This document shows positions 47,719-62,700 of a stretch of 64,000 bases of DNA, one piece after another; position 1 is the stretch's first letter, and each line of letters begins with the position of its first letter. This DNA comes from Pseudopyrenochaeta lycopersici. Lineage: Eukaryota > Ascomycota > Dothideomycetes > Pleosporales > Pseudopyrenochaetaceae. Under the pieces are notes generated by a model. The model did not search any database. It was not told the origin of the DNA and was given only the letters and a program-made list of their open reading frames with translations. The DNA is taken from positions 806,001-870,000 of the forward strand of contig NHZP01000005.1 in assembly GCA_003313425.1 (NCBI GenBank), given 5' to 3'. Position numbers and translations under genes: made by a program.

Positions 47719-48111
47719 TGTAAGAGATCTTAAAGGCTATCAGTAAGGATAACCAATGAGACTGCAAGGTTGGTTCTCCAGGATAGAGTAAGGGACTAGA
47801 TAGAAGAGGGTTTAATACTAAGATAGTAAGAGAGTACTTCTATAAAGAGTACTAAGAGTTAAGAATAATTAGTATTACTATTACTATACTGTAGAGTATA
47901 ATATTAAGTTAAATATAATAAGCCATAAGGGTTCATTATAGTAATCTATATACATAACGCGCTCGTCGCGCTTACCGCGAGCGCTGCGAGCGCTCGTCCT
48001 TAGCAGAGCGAGCAGTCACGTGACGCGTAACAGAGTAGAACACTAGCGCTTCTTAACTAGCTGTCAGTACCTAAGGCTCTCCCTCCTTATCCAGGATTCC
48101 AGATCCTAACA
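47719..48111 (-). repeat. Left LTR (3' LTR of the minus-strand element)
   Basis: This LTR is 393 bp, starts TGTAAGAGATC and ends CCTAACA. It matches 54245-54637 at most positions; the differences are nearly all C/T or G/A. Confidence 0.92.
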
Positions 48112-51100
48112 CTATCCCTCTCCTTCTTTAGGATTCGTCTCAAATTACGTAATGTGTAGCTAGATTAGCTTAAAGGCGGCGTACCCCGCGTCTGTAGTAA
48201 TATAAGATAAAATGTTATCTAAGTCCTAGATTCGTAATCTGCGTCTTTATAACAAAATCCTCCGCGCTAAAACTATCGCTAAATTTACTTATAATAAGTA
48301 TTTTAGGGATAATATTATTTATTATATTATACTAAATTTAAACTTAAAATATACTAAATACACTTATTTAGGGAAACTATATGTAAACATGTCCTAGGCT
48401 TCTCTAGACAAAACTCGTAATAAGTACTAGAAGAAGGTAGATAATAATAAGAAGTTGCTAGTAACTGTAATCGCGCAGTTACTTTAGAATAAGGCAATTT
48501 TAAAGCAGGCAGAAGAAAGGGCGTAGAAGAAGGCTTTATGTCTTGCGTTAGAGATATATAACGACAGAGAGTTAGAGTTTGCTAAGGAAGCTCCTTATCC
48601 GGCCGTTAATGCCTTAGTTAGTTTTTCTCTGATAGTATAGTCTACCATAGGCGCCTTAGATCAACTAGTGACCCCAGCAGAGCCTAGGCAGGCTTCTACC
48701 TTCTAGGTTTATTTCTTCTTTTTCCTTTCCTTCTCCTAATATTCTCTAATTTTTTCTTAGTAGTTTCTTAGATTCTCTAGTAGTTCCCACGTACTTTCTA
48801 CGCTTAGGTACCCTTTCTATTTAACTAGGTAACTGAAGCTTAGTTCCAGGTCGTTAACTCGTCTATTCCGTTAGTACCCCCAGATTTTCTTAACTTTAAA
48901 CTTGTTCTCTTCCTTAGGTTTATACTAGAATGTTTTCTGTAATAGTGTAGTAGAGTCAGCTAGTTCTAACTTAGAGATATAAAAACATAGGTAGATCTTT
49001 ATATCTAGTAGTAGCTTAAGTATATAATTTACAGGTCTATTCTATTTTTTAATTAAAAATAGTCTAACCTTAACATAATTAAGTCCCTTACTTAGTTACT
49101 TATTGCGTAGATTTTTCGTAAGTAAGTATGCTTTATCCCCCTTCTTTAGCTAAGGTGCTATTTTTCTTTTCTTATTCTAGTAGGAAATACTGTTATATTA
49201 TACTTTCTTAAGGTTCTCTTAGAGTTATTTATGTACTTTTTTTATTTCTTTAGCTATTTTTATAGCTGCTTTAGTTTTTCTGCTAGGATATAACTTTATA
49301 AAGAGATTAGGGTGTCTCCCGTAGTTAGTAAAGAACAGTGTCTTTCTAGTTAATTCTGATAATTTGTTATTATAGGCCAGTTATGCTATTAGTAGTAATA
49401 AAACCTAATTATTTTACTGTTAATTACTGTAAATCCTTAGGTAGGTTTTTATTATCCTGTTTGTTCTTTCTGTTTATCTGTCTGTTTATAGGTAATAGGC
49501 TGTTAACAATTTTCTCTTTATTCCTATCGCGGCTATTAGGGTGGACTAGAAGTTAGATATAAAGAGTTTATCTCTGTTACTTATAATAGACTTAGGTATA
49601 CTATAATATCGTATTAGTCTGTCTAGGATAATAAACACTAGTTGTTCTGTGTTATAGTTGTTTCTAAACAGTATTATCTCTACTACTTTCGTAAATCTGC
49701 AAACTATGTTAAAGATAGCGTTATACTTAATTCCTGTCGCGGGATCTTTAGACAGTAGTAACCCTGTTACAAAGTCTATAGAAATATCTGCCTAAGGTTC
49801 GTTAGGTAGCTCTATAGCTTGCATTTCTCTGTAGGGTACGTGGGTACTGTGTTTATTCTTATAACAGTCCGCGCATTTTTTAATAAACTGTTTAACCTTA
49901 GCCTTTATATTCTTGAAGCTGTAGTGTTACTATATAAGTTTTATTGTTCTCTTAATTCCTAAGTAATTATATACTAGGTTATCGTAGTATTATTAGATAA
50001 TTACCTCTTATAATTCTTTAGGTACTTTAGACGTAATTATTATAGTATTGTTTAATAACTTATTAGGTCCTAAGCTTCTATCCTAGTTTACTTAAAGGAT
50101 AGCATCGCTAACGATTGCTTTTATTCCTGCAATGTCTGATCTGCAGCTAAGAGCGTCGGCTCTGCTGTTATCCTTTCCTAGCGTATACACGATCTTAAAC
50201 TTATATTATCCCAACATTTCAGCCTATCTAACCTATCTTTAATTTAATATCTTAGTAGTAGTAAAATAAACTAAGTTCTTATAATCTGTAAATATTATAA
50301 GATCTAAGTAACTCTCTACGTAGATTCGCTAGTAGTTGAGGGCGTTAACGACTACTATGAGTTCTTTGTTATGCACGTTGTAGCGTTCCTCAGCATCTAT
50401 AAACTTTCTTAAGTAGTACGCGATTAGGTGCCATTTCCCATTACGCTCTTATTTTGCCGTTACACCTAGTGCAAGGTCTAAGGCGTCTGTTTCAAACTGT
50501 AGGGGTTCTCTTATTTAGAATGCGATTAACACTAGAGGTATAATACAGGCTTCCTTAAGTATCTAGAATACTTTTCTTATAAGCTTAGTAAGTAAGATAG
50601 ATTTCCTAGAGAAATCCTTAATAAACTATTAGTTAAAGTTAACAAATCCTATAAATAACTGTATGTCTTTAACTATTTTAGGTTTAGGCTATTCTTTTAC
50701 TACTCTTATTTTTTCTTCGCTTATCTTTACTCTATATACACCTACTATGTATCCTAAGAATTTAACTTCTTCCTTATAGAACTTATATTTCTTAGGTTTA
50801 AGCAGTAAACTAAATCTTCCTAAGCAGGCAAGAACTGTTTTAACGTGCTTAATATATTCCTGTAGATTATTAAAGTACACGAGGATATTATTAAGGTATG
50901 CGATAACAAATACGTCTAGGTATTCCTTTAACACGTTATTAATAAGTGCCTAGTATATCGCTAGTGCATTAGTAAGACTAAAAGGCATTACTGTATACTT
51001 ATAGTAGCTATAGCGTGTTCTAAACGCAGTCTTCTATTCTTTACCTTCCTTTATACAAATAAGGTTGTACGCTCCTCTTAAGTCTAATACCGTAAAGACT

Positions 51101-54100
51101 TTCGCAAAGGCTAGTTAATCTTATAGTTCCGCTATATTTAGTAAAGAGTATTAATTCTTTACTATAATGTTATTAAGTTTCTAGTAGTTAACGCATAATC
51201 TTAGCTTCCTATTCTTTTTTAGTATGAATAGTATAGGGTATCCTGCTAGCGACTGTAATTCCCTAATAAATCCCTTTTTTAAGTTTATCTTAATATATTC
51301 GCGTAGGGTCTCGAGTTCTTTTTCTAATAAACTGTAAATTAGGCTAAAAGTTAGTTACTTTCCTTCCTATAGGATAATCTTATAATCCTAGGGTTAATGC
51401 TTAGGTAATACTTTTATAGTTATCTCTTCCTAAAAGAGTAACTTATATTCTTTATACTTATTAGGGATTACTAGAGTTACGCTTTACTCCTTAACTCTAG
51501 CTTGTTAGTCTAAGGGCCTCCTATTGGTACCTGCTAAGTCAGACCCTCGTGTCTTAAGGCTGTCCTTATTTAAAGTAAGGATCCTAATTATCATCTTCTT
51601 ATCTACCTAGGCACTCAGCCGCAGCGTAGGCTTACTTGTAGTTACGTCTGTTCTACAGTATTTAAATAAGAACTTTTTCCTTTTCTAATCTATATCTAGA
51701 CTATGTTCTCTTAACTATAAGAGTCCTAGTATTATATCATGTTGTAATAGTCTGAAGACGTCTAGGTTAATCGTTTCCGTATAGTTCTAGATAATAAGTT
51801 GCACGTTCTATACTTTGTGTGTAATTACGGACTCTAATAGTATTAGTTATCTATCAGCTACTATTAATAGATATAGTACTAATTTTAATAATAGAATAAG
51901 GCCAGCTTATTCTATCGCTCGCGCAGAAATATAGCTCTGTTATGCTCTAGAATCCACTAATGCCTTCATCCAGCTTCCGTTAAGCTTAATATTTAGCTTA
52001 AGGAGTCCTTGTGTGCCTGTTGCGCATAGGGTTCGCAGTTCTTACCTATTAGTAGGCGTAACCCTAAAAAAGGCTCCTCCTAATACCTGTTTAGTGTCTT
52101 AATATCTTTATGCTTAAGGTAATCTAAGTTAAGGCACGTTTACTATTATCGCTAATTATATTCTCTATTAAAGACTAGCTGCATCACTATAGTAGCCGCA
52201 GGGTTATTATTTCCTAGGAAGTAGAGGACAGTCCTCTTATCCTATAGGTAGTTGTTATATTTAACTTCTAGATAATCATACTATTGATATTTGCATTAGT
52301 AAAATAAGTAAGGGAAGTATCCCTGTTCTGTTTTGCTTAAATAATAGATCGCGCACAGGTCTATAGTACAAAAGAACTAATAGATAATACTATGTTACTT
52401 ATTGCGTGGATCTATTAAGTAGTCTAGTACTAGTTTCTGTAGTCCTTTACGTATAGTATGTAGGGTCTAAGCTGCCTTAGCGTGCTTATATATTTCTTAG
52501 GCTTCTTCCTCTGTAAGATGCTAGAGGAGATTAATATTCTCTTTATTATCCTCCTAATGTATTTACTATTTAAGCTGCGTATAAATATCTTACTTCTTAC
52601 TGTCTGTAAGCACGATTTTACTATAGGAGTTAACTTAAAGATACTCTTATTATACTAGGTTCTTAGTGTTTAGTATATAGAAGGCGTCTTCCTATATTAG
52701 TAGTAGTATTATTTAGCGTTATAGTGCGTATTTAGGGGTCTTAACTACTAGAGGTTCTAGTACCTATATTTATCTAGCTTATTAAAGTTTCTATAGTACG
52801 TCCCTAATGCTTACAGGTTACTATACTTCTTTAGCTCTTTCTACCTATTCTTATGTTGCCTTTGTATAATATTTAAAGTAATAGTAATATTCCCGTAATA
52901 TGTCTTATATCGCTTATTCAGCCAGAATAATGGTACTTATTCTTTGTTTTATAGCTGCTTCCTATTCTTCTAGGGTTAACGCGTTAATGTATTATACTTT
53001 ATACATATATTATGCGTGTAGTTAGCAGTTAAGTTCTGTAATATCTTTTTCCGCCTCTATAGGCGTTAATAGCCTTAAGGTTCTTAGTTAATATTATTTC
53101 TAGAAGTTTTCCTTTTTCTAATCCTTAGTTAAGAGTACTATAGTATTATTAAAATCTTCTTTAGCATCTTTATAGACTAGAGATAAGGAGCTACTACTCT
53201 CTTCTTCTTTATTGCTATACTAGGTTCCTAAAATCCCCTTCTTAGTAGGTTCTAAGAGAGGTAGCTGTAACAGCTCTGTATCTTAGGCCTCTTCCTCTTA
53301 GGTTATAATAACTTCCTATGTTTTGTCGTTGCTGCGTTCTTCCTTCACCACTATTATATTAATCTAGGGGGTTACCTTATTCTTACTCTTGCAGTCTTTA
53401 GCTATATAGCCTTTCTTATTATAGTTAAAACAGGTTATTTCTTTTTTCTTCCTACCCTTACCTAATTTCTCCTTATTAAGATTATCTAGATGCATTACCT
53501 TAGGGCCCCCTAACAGGTACTGTCTAGGCACTCCCTGTAGTTAATACTAATATCGTGGGCGACTATTATTTAGCTTATTATAATAATCTTTCTAGAGTTT
53601 CTTATCTTCCTTTATTTATCCTAGTAGTTATCTTTTAAGTTACACACAGAGCTTATAGAGCTCTACATCTAGTCAGATAGTTTTATTAATTAGGTCGTCT
53701 AGTGTCGTGATTTTCGTGCCTATACGTATAAGCTTAGTCTAGACGTCCGCTTTCAGGCCTTGTTTATACATAGTTTTTAGGGTGTCGTTATTCTAACTAG
53801 TCTATCTGGCGTAACCTAGAAATTTGTTAGTGTAGTTAGCCGCAGACTTAGTTTGTCGCATGTTTTAAATCTTGCGCTCTATAATAGTTGCTACGTTTAG
53901 GAGCCTAAACGCTTAGCGCATGTATATTTTAAATCTTTCCGTATTTTTAAATATAATAATAAGCTCTTAAGGCTTCTCTTTGTCACTCATGTACTCGACT
54001 AGGTAGGGTTTCACCTATTTAGCAGCTTCGCCCCTTATGTAGCTTAACATAAGTACTACTTAGTCGTCGTCGTCTATAGTAGTTACATTAAACTTAAAGA

Positions 54101-54244
54101 ATAGGTTAAACTAGAGTAGCCAGTCTTTAAGCTTAAACTAATCCCTATAGAAGAGGTCTAGTTTAGCGACAGCGTTGCCTAGCCTTATAGCATAATAGTT
54201 AGTAGTTTCCATCTTAGTATCACTTATCTTAAAGGTGTTTAAAG
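48112..54244 (-). pseudogene. Degraded gag-pol of the LTR retrotransposon
   Basis: Read on the minus strand, right to left, there are traces of gag and a CCHC zinc knuckle near 53400-53460 in which a cysteine and the histidine are tyrosine. A reverse transcriptase core lies at 50689-50934, where the catalytic YxDD box reads YLNN, followed by LKPKKYKFYKEEVKFLGYIV. An integrase zinc-finger remnant lies near 49790-49950 (FKNIKAKVKQFIKKCADCYK). Stops interrupt every long frame. The order gag, RT, integrase is Ty3-like. The changes are those expected of C-to-T transitions on either strand. Confidence 0.82.
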
Positions 54245-54637
54245 TATAAGAGATCTTAAAGGCTATTAGTAAGGATAACTAATAAGACTGTAAGGTTAGT
54301 TCTCTAGGATAGAGTAAAGGACTAGATAGAAGGGGGTTTAATACTAAGACAGTAAGAGGGTGCTTCTGTAAAGAGTACTAAAGGTTAAAAATAATTAGTA
54401 TTACTATTACTATACTATAGAGTATAATATTAAGTTAAATATAATAAGCTATAAGGGTTTATTATGGTAATCTATATACATAACGCGCTCGTCGCGCTCG
54501 CCGCGAGCGCTGCGAGCGCTCGTCCTTGGCGGAGCGAGCGGTCACGTGACGCGTGACAGAGTGGAACACTGGCGCTTCTTGACTGGCTGTCAGTACCTGA
54601 GGCTCTCCCTCCTTGTCCAGGATTCCAGATCCTAACA
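54245..54637 (-). repeat. Right LTR (5' LTR of the minus-strand element)
   Basis: This LTR is 393 bp, the pair of 47719-48111. Its first base pairs read TATAAGAG instead of TGTAAGAG, a G-to-A change in the terminal TG. Confidence 0.92.
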
Positions 54638-54642
54638 ACTAG

Positions 54643-55426
54643 TTATACTAGTAGTACTTTTATCTTCTATATTAAAATCTTCTTCTATTTCTTCTTCTTC
54701 TTCTTCTTCTATATTTATCCTTTCTTTTTCTTTTTCTTTTCCTTTCTTTTGTTTATTATTATAATTACTAATTATATTATCTTTAAAAAATAAATTATTA
54801 TTTATAATTTCTTCTTTATCTACTATACTATTTAATTCCTTTAATATAATTAAATTTTTAATAGTACTAGATAATAATCTATTTCTAGATTTAGTTACTA
54901 TATTAGCTATTTTAGAAAAAGTAGATTTACTAGGATTAGAAGTAGCTAATATAGCTAAATAGTCTTTAGCTATTTTATATATTATAGGAAATCTATCTTT
55001 ATTAGTATTATAGTAGTTTTCTAGAGTTATATTCTTAGTTATTCTAGGTTCTTTTAAATATAGTTCTACTTCGTTCTCTGTACAGTTACTATTAATAGAT
55101 TTATTAGGTAATATAAATATTTTATTATTACTATTATAATTATCTTTTATAGTATTTAGTATATCTAAACTAGAACTAGAATTAAAACTACTATTTATAT
55201 TTATACTATTATTACTCTCTATATTATAGTCTTTTTTATATCTATTATATATTTCTATAAAATATAATTTTATATTATCTACTATTATACTATTAAAATC
55301 TAAACTATTATATATATCTAATTTAAAATACAGATCTAATAAAGTTACTATATATAGATTCTTTAATTTATCTATATTAGTATTATTTATAAGATAATAA
55401 AATAATAATTTATCTATAGCTTATTA
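54643..55426 (-). pseudogene. hAT-A transposase, C-terminal fragment
   Basis: The minus strand encodes the last third of a hAT transposase, similar to the plus-strand copy at 57479-60010: LKNLYIVTLLD, then a linker, then the dimerisation block NTNKDRFPIIYKIAKDYLAI, LATSNPSKSTFSKIANIVTK and SRNRLLSSTIKNL. A Lys/Glu-rich tail follows, and the frame continues at 47713. It stays open over most of its length. The fragment is broken on the right at 55426, where the hAT-B element begins, so the N-terminal two thirds are absent here. Confidence 0.8.
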
Positions 55427-55835
55427 CAGTGATGGATATTTACTAGTAATTACTATTTACTTTACTATTTTACTAGTTTACTATTACTATTTTAATAGTA
55501 ATTACTATTTCAAAAAATAGTAATTACTATTAATAGTAAAATAGTAAACAAAATAGTAATTACTATTATAGTAATTACTATAATAGTAATTACTAGTAAA
55601 CTATAAATAGTAAATAAAAATAAAAATTAGAATACATATATTATATCTTTCTACTTATTTAATAGCTTATTATAGTAGGTATATAAACTATCTTTATATA
55701 TAATATACTGTAAAATTAATTATATATAACTTTAATAAAACTATAAAAACTACTTAATTTTTATATTACTACTAAATCTAACTTATTATATTAAGTAAAA
55801 TCTTAATAATAATATAGCTTAGTCCTAATAAAATA

Positions 55836-56611
55836 CTAGCTATCTATAAAACTGTTTAAAAAGGCTATTTCTTCTAAAGGAGAATCTATAAACTCTTTAA
55901 ATAAATCTCTTTCTTTTAACTTAATTTTATTAAAAGCTTCTTTTTCTTCTTTTAAGTAAAATATATTATTAAAATAATTTAAAGTACCTAAGAAAAAGAT
56001 ATCACTCCTAAAGAAATATTTTTTATAAAAAGTAGTATATATACTACTAGTTATTAGCTGTTTTCTTCGGCTTATCTCTTTATAACTATAATAAGTAGTA
56101 CTAGTAAAGTACTTAATTAAATCTAGTATATATTAGTATAATATATATATTCTATACTAGTAATAGTATTACTTACTAAAATCTTTAAAAATAAGACTAG
56201 TATTAATTAAATAGCCCGTAAGATTATTAAGTATTTCTAGAAGATTTAGATCTAGATTACTATCTTCTCTTTTAAAAAAGTAGAAAGTATCTAAATCTAT
56301 AAGATTATCTTCTAGATAATCTAAGTATAATTAGTAAATTTAAATATTATAATAAAAGAAGTTTTATAAAGTTACTTACTTAAAAAAGCTAGCTTTTCTG
56401 TTTTATTATAATAGTCTAAACGACTAATATAGTATATAATCCTAAGAGTATTTAAATACTCTATAAGATATTCACTATTATTATCATTTACTAGTATTAT
56501 ATTATTAATAATAGCTTTTAAAATAGAATCTAACTTAGTAGATCTAACTAAAGAGCTATTATTAATAAAAGTAAAGGTAATATAGCTTTTAGTAATAGGA
56601 GTAGAAGCCAT
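55836..56611 (-). CDS. Accessory protein of hAT-B, 220 aa, unknown function
   Basis: Three exons (56611-56380, 56320-56177, 56122-55836) are joined by introns of 59 and 54 nt. Both have GTAAGTAA donors and short A/T-rich CTTAG/CTAG acceptors. The 663-nt frame closes exactly at TAG with no internal stop, which is striking in this RIP-type, TA-rich DNA. The product starts MASTPITKSYITFTFINNSS and is rich in Asn, Ile, Leu, Phe and Tyr. It is likely helical, with a basic centre (KEISRRKQL, about 140) and an acidic C-terminal third ending EEIAFLNSFIDS. It has no signal peptide, no clear membrane helix and no zinc finger. I do not recognise a family. Its place next to, and divergent from, the transposase suggests a role in transposition or its control. 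This is inference. Confidence 0.7.
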
Positions 56612-56819
56612 TATAGCTATAAAAAAATAAAGTAATCTAGCTTTAAAAAGCTAAAAAGTAATAGTTATAAGAGTAGTAAGTAGTAGATACTTAGTAGTTA
56701 TTTCTCTTTAAAAAAAATAGAGATAAGAGCTTCTTACTTATAGATCTTTACCTTCTTTTATAACTATATTTTTTAGGCTAGCTAAGTACTAATATTAACT
56801 ATATATTAACTTAAAATAC

Positions 56820-57030
56820 TAGTTTATTAGAAGTAAATAATTACTCCACCTTCTTTACTTTAGTTTATTAGAAGTAAATAATCACTCCACCCTCTTTATT
56901 TTAGTTTATTAGAAGTAAATAATCACTCCACCCTCTTTATTTTAGTTTATTAGAAATAAATAATCACTCCACCCTCTTTATTTTAGTATATTAGAAATAA
57001 ATAATTACTCCACCTTCTTTATTTTAGTTT
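56820..57030. repeat. 41-bp tandem repeat, about five copies
   Basis: Units begin TAGTTTATTAGAAGTAAATA and contain ACTCCACC followed by CTCTTTATTT. They start near 56820, 56861, 56902, 56943 and 56984. The array sits in the space between the two divergent hAT-B genes and may serve as a shared promoter or a transposase-binding array. Confidence 0.88.
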
Positions 57031-57478
57031 ATTATATAAATCTATTTTTAATTAATTAGAAGAGGAGTAGTATTTCAGTAACATGTGATAATAGTAAAAA
57101 AAATAAGATATATAGAGGTACTATTATCTACTAAAAAAATATAAAAAAGTAAAAACTAGAATATTTACTAAGAAGACTTTTAAAAATATCTATTTATAAG
57201 AGAATTAATTATACTAGTCTTAATTATTTAAGACCTAATAGTTTTTATTATATAAGTATCTACTATTTAAGTTTATAGTATTTTAAAAAGATTATATTAG
57301 CTATATTAAGTAAGTTTTAAATTAGATTTTATAAATTTTACTTAAAATATTAGTTCTATTATAGTATTATATTTTATACTATCTATATTCTATACTATAC
57401 TAACTATTTTAAGCTTCTATATACTATCTATAATATATATATTATTTAATATATTTTTATCTTATATTTTAATTAAAA

Positions 57479-60010
<2,532 letters not shown>

Positions 60011-60317
60011 AGATATATATAACGCTAGTTTTAATATAAATATAAAAATATATAAGTAGATAGAAAATAGAAAAGTATTAAATAAACTTCTTTTATATAC
60101 TAGTTTTAAATAGTACTACTATATCTTAGAAGTTTAAGAGGTAGTATACTAACTATAATATAGAGCCTTTTATATAAGTTATAAGCTATTCTTTTACTTT
60201 TTAAGAAATAGTAATTACTATTTAGTAAAATAGTAAACTAAGGCCAATAGTAAATAGTAAACTAGTAATTACTAGTAATTACTATTTTACTATAATTACT
60301 ATTTTTGCCCATTACTA

Positions 60318-61344
60318 ATAACTACCCTAAACATTATATAAAGGTAATATAAGAATAGGTAGAAAAGGCTAAAGAAGCATAGTAACCTATAAGCGTTAGG
60401 GACGTACTATAGAAACTTTAATAAGCTAGGTAAATATAGGCACTAGAACCTTTAGTAGTTAAGACCCCTAAATACGCACTATAACGCTAAATAATACTAC
60501 TACTAATATAGGAAGACGCCTTCTATATACTAAACACTAAGAACCTAGTATAATAAGAGTATCTTTAAGTTAACTCCTACAGCAAAATCGTGCTTACAGA
60601 CAGTAAGAAGTAAGATATTTATACGCAGCTTAAATAATAAATGCATTAGGAGGATAATAAAGAGAATGTTAACCCTCTCTAGTATCTTATAGAGAAAGAA
60701 GCCTAAGAAATATATAAGCACGCTAAGGCAGCTTAGACCCTATATACTATGCGTAAAGGACTATAGAAACTTATACTAGATTACTTAATAGATCTACGTA
60801 ATAAGTAACATAGTATTATCTACTAGTCCTTTTATACTATAGACCTGTGCGCGATCTATTATTTAAGTAAGATAGAATAGAGATACTTCCCTTACTTATT
60901 TTACTAATACAAGTACTAATAGTATAACTACTCTAAAGTTAAATGTAATAACTACTTATAGGATAAGAGGACTATCCTCTACTTCCTAGAGAATAATAAC
61001 CCTGCAGCTACTATAGCGATGCAGCTAGTCTTTAATAGAGAATATAATTAGCAGTAATAGCAAACGTGCCTTAACTCTAACTACCTTAAGCATAAAGACG
61101 TTAAGACACTAAACAGGTATTAAGAGGAGCCTTTTTTAGAATCGCGCCTACTAATAGGTAAGAATTATAAACTCTATACATAATAGGCATATAAGGACTC
61201 CTTAAGCTAAATATTAAGCTTAACAGAAGCTAGATAAAGGCACTAGTAGATTCTAGAGCATAACAGAGCTATATTTCTGCGTAAGTAATAGAATAAGCTA
61301 GCCTTATCCTATTATTAAAATTAGTACTATATCTATTAACAGTA
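60318..61344 (+). mobile_element. Second Ty3-type retrotransposon fragment, part 1
   Basis: This stretch is the reverse complement of sequence like 51650-52880 in the full-length retrotransposon (the gag/protease side), in plus-strand orientation and with many stops. It begins abruptly at the end of hAT-B and continues after the MITE at 61787. No LTR is present. Confidence 0.75.
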
Positions 61345-61786
61345 GCTAATAGCAGTGATGGGAGCTTACTATTGAAAATTAGTAATTACAATTTTTTTAA
61401 AAGGTTTATATTAAATTACTTAGTAATCCTAAAATTCTAATATTCTAGAATAGAATACTACATAATCTAAAGATTACTTTCAGAATTTTAGAATTTCCTA
61501 AATAGGCTTAGTTCTTTAGGAAAAAATTTAAGAAGACAAAAAATAGTAAGCTAAATTAGTAAATTAGTAATTACTATTTAGCTTACTATTTTTTTTCTTA
61601 AACATTTTATTATTAAGGAACTAGGCCTAGTTAAGAAATTCTAAAATTCTAAAATTAATCTTTAGATTAAGTAGTATTCTATTCTAGAATATTAGAATTT
61701 TAGGATTACTAAGTAATTTAATATAAACCTTTTAAAAATTTTAAAAAAATAGTAATTACTAATTTTTACCCATCACTAGCTAATAG
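61345..61786. mobile_element. Foldback hAT MITE with 8-bp target duplication
   Basis: The element proper is 61353-61778 (426 bp). Its ends are CAGTGATGGG and the complement of TAGTGATGGG, and it is flanked by perfect 8-bp copies of GCTAATAG (61345-61352, 61779-61786). Almost the whole element is an inverted repeat: the left arm (AGTAATCCTAAAATTCTAAT, TCTAGAATAGAATACT) recurs as its complement on the right around a centre near 61560. It encodes nothing. The terminal sequence resembles hAT-B, so hAT-B-type transposase is a candidate mobiliser. Confidence 0.92.
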
Positions 61787-61977
61787 GCAACTAATACTAT
61801 TAGAGTCTGTAATTACACACAAAGTACAGAGCGTATAACTTATTATCTAGAACTAGAAGGAAATAATTAACTTAGACGTCTTTAGACTATTACAGCACAA
61901 TATAATACTAGGACTCCTATAGTTAAGAGAATATAGTCTAGACATAAATTAGAAAAAGAAAAAGATCTTATTTAAAT
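61787..61977 (+). mobile_element. Second Ty3-type retrotransposon fragment, part 2
   Basis: This continues the fragment at 60318-61344 after the MITE. It matches the complement of about 51660-51860, including AGAAAAAGAAAAAGATCTTA, and ends abruptly at 61977 where a TAGGGATGCAC sequence begins. Confidence 0.7.
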
Positions 61978-62208
61978 TAGGGATGCACAAAATTTAGTAA
62001 TTAGTAAATCTAGTAATTACTAATTTTTACTTAGTAATTAGTAATTACTAATTACTAATTACTAAAGGTATACTTAGTAATTACTAATTTATAAATTAGT
62101 AAAAATTTAGTAATCTATATTTTATATTATATAGTTACTAGTAGTAAAATCTAGATTCTTTAACTATTAGAGACTAGAATATATTAATAAATTATATATT
62201 AAAAAAAA
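61978..62208 (-). mobile_element. Possible hAT 3' end with TAGGGATGCAC terminus
   Basis: It begins TAGGGATGCACAAAATTTAG, similar in style to hAT ends, then holds overlapping AGTAATTACTA motifs in both directions. It runs straight into the copy of the hAT-A 3' region at 62209. It may be the true 3' end of the hAT-A type element, which the left copy at 47222 lacks. Confidence 0.5.
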
Positions 62209-62488
62209 AGTAATTAAATTTAAATAAAAAATCTTTATTAATCTATTAAACTAACTAAATTTATAAAACTAACTAAATAAACACTACTATTATATATTAA
62301 TAATATTTAGACTAAAATATCTTATTATTCTATATATTATAGTATAGTAATATATAATATTATAATTATATAGTATAATACTATATTAAATTATCACTAC
62401 TAGGACTTATATTTCTACTATTTCTACTATTTCTACTAGTATTAGAACTTAAATTAGTACTAGTATTAAAACTAGTTATACTAGTAGT
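62209..62488 (-). repeat. Second copy of the hAT-A 3' region
   Basis: This is nearly identical to 47222-47713 joined to 54643-54656, with only about two units of the 18-bp repeat. It lacks the retrotransposon, so it shows the empty insertion site (AAACTAGTTATACTAGTAG). The match ends exactly at 62488, where normal-GC sequence resumes for a short distance. Confidence 0.85.
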
Positions 62489-62700
62489 GTGCCGTTGCAC
62501 AGGGTACCTGGGCAATCAAGTGATGATGGGTTTCCTTTGTCAGCGAAATTTAGTAATAAAACTTGGAGATGCGAGAGATCTTAACCTCATGCACCAAACG
62601 TGATGCACCATACACCACACACCACGAGAATTCACTTCAAAACTGAGATTTTGCGAAGTAGCTAGTACATTAGCTACGTCAATTTAATAAGATTTCAGAC
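62489..62700 (-). other. Short normal-GC stretch, possible other side of the broken propeller gene
   Basis: Composition returns to near normal for about 150-200 bp. On the minus strand one frame reads ADKGNPSSLDCPGTLCNG up to the border, after a TAA some 12 codons further upstream. Joined to 47219 at the other border the frame would continue without a stop. No start codon or exon structure can be confirmed. Confidence 0.35.

Larger units (their letters stand above)
47714..54642 (-). mobile_element. Full-length Ty3/gypsy-type LTR retrotransposon, RIP-inactivated
   Basis: Two 393-bp LTRs (47719-48111 and 54245-54637) frame about 6.1 kb. The first begins TG and both end CA, and the element is flanked by the 5-bp duplication ACTAG (47714-47718, 54638-54642). 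A purine-rich tract (complement of 48112-48129) directly abuts the left LTR, which fixes transcription on the minus strand. The element sits inside the hAT-A transposase gene: removing it and one ACTAG rejoins the transposase frame. LTR cores keep a GC-rich block (GCGAGCGCTGCGAGCGCTCG) unlike the rest. Confidence 0.92.
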
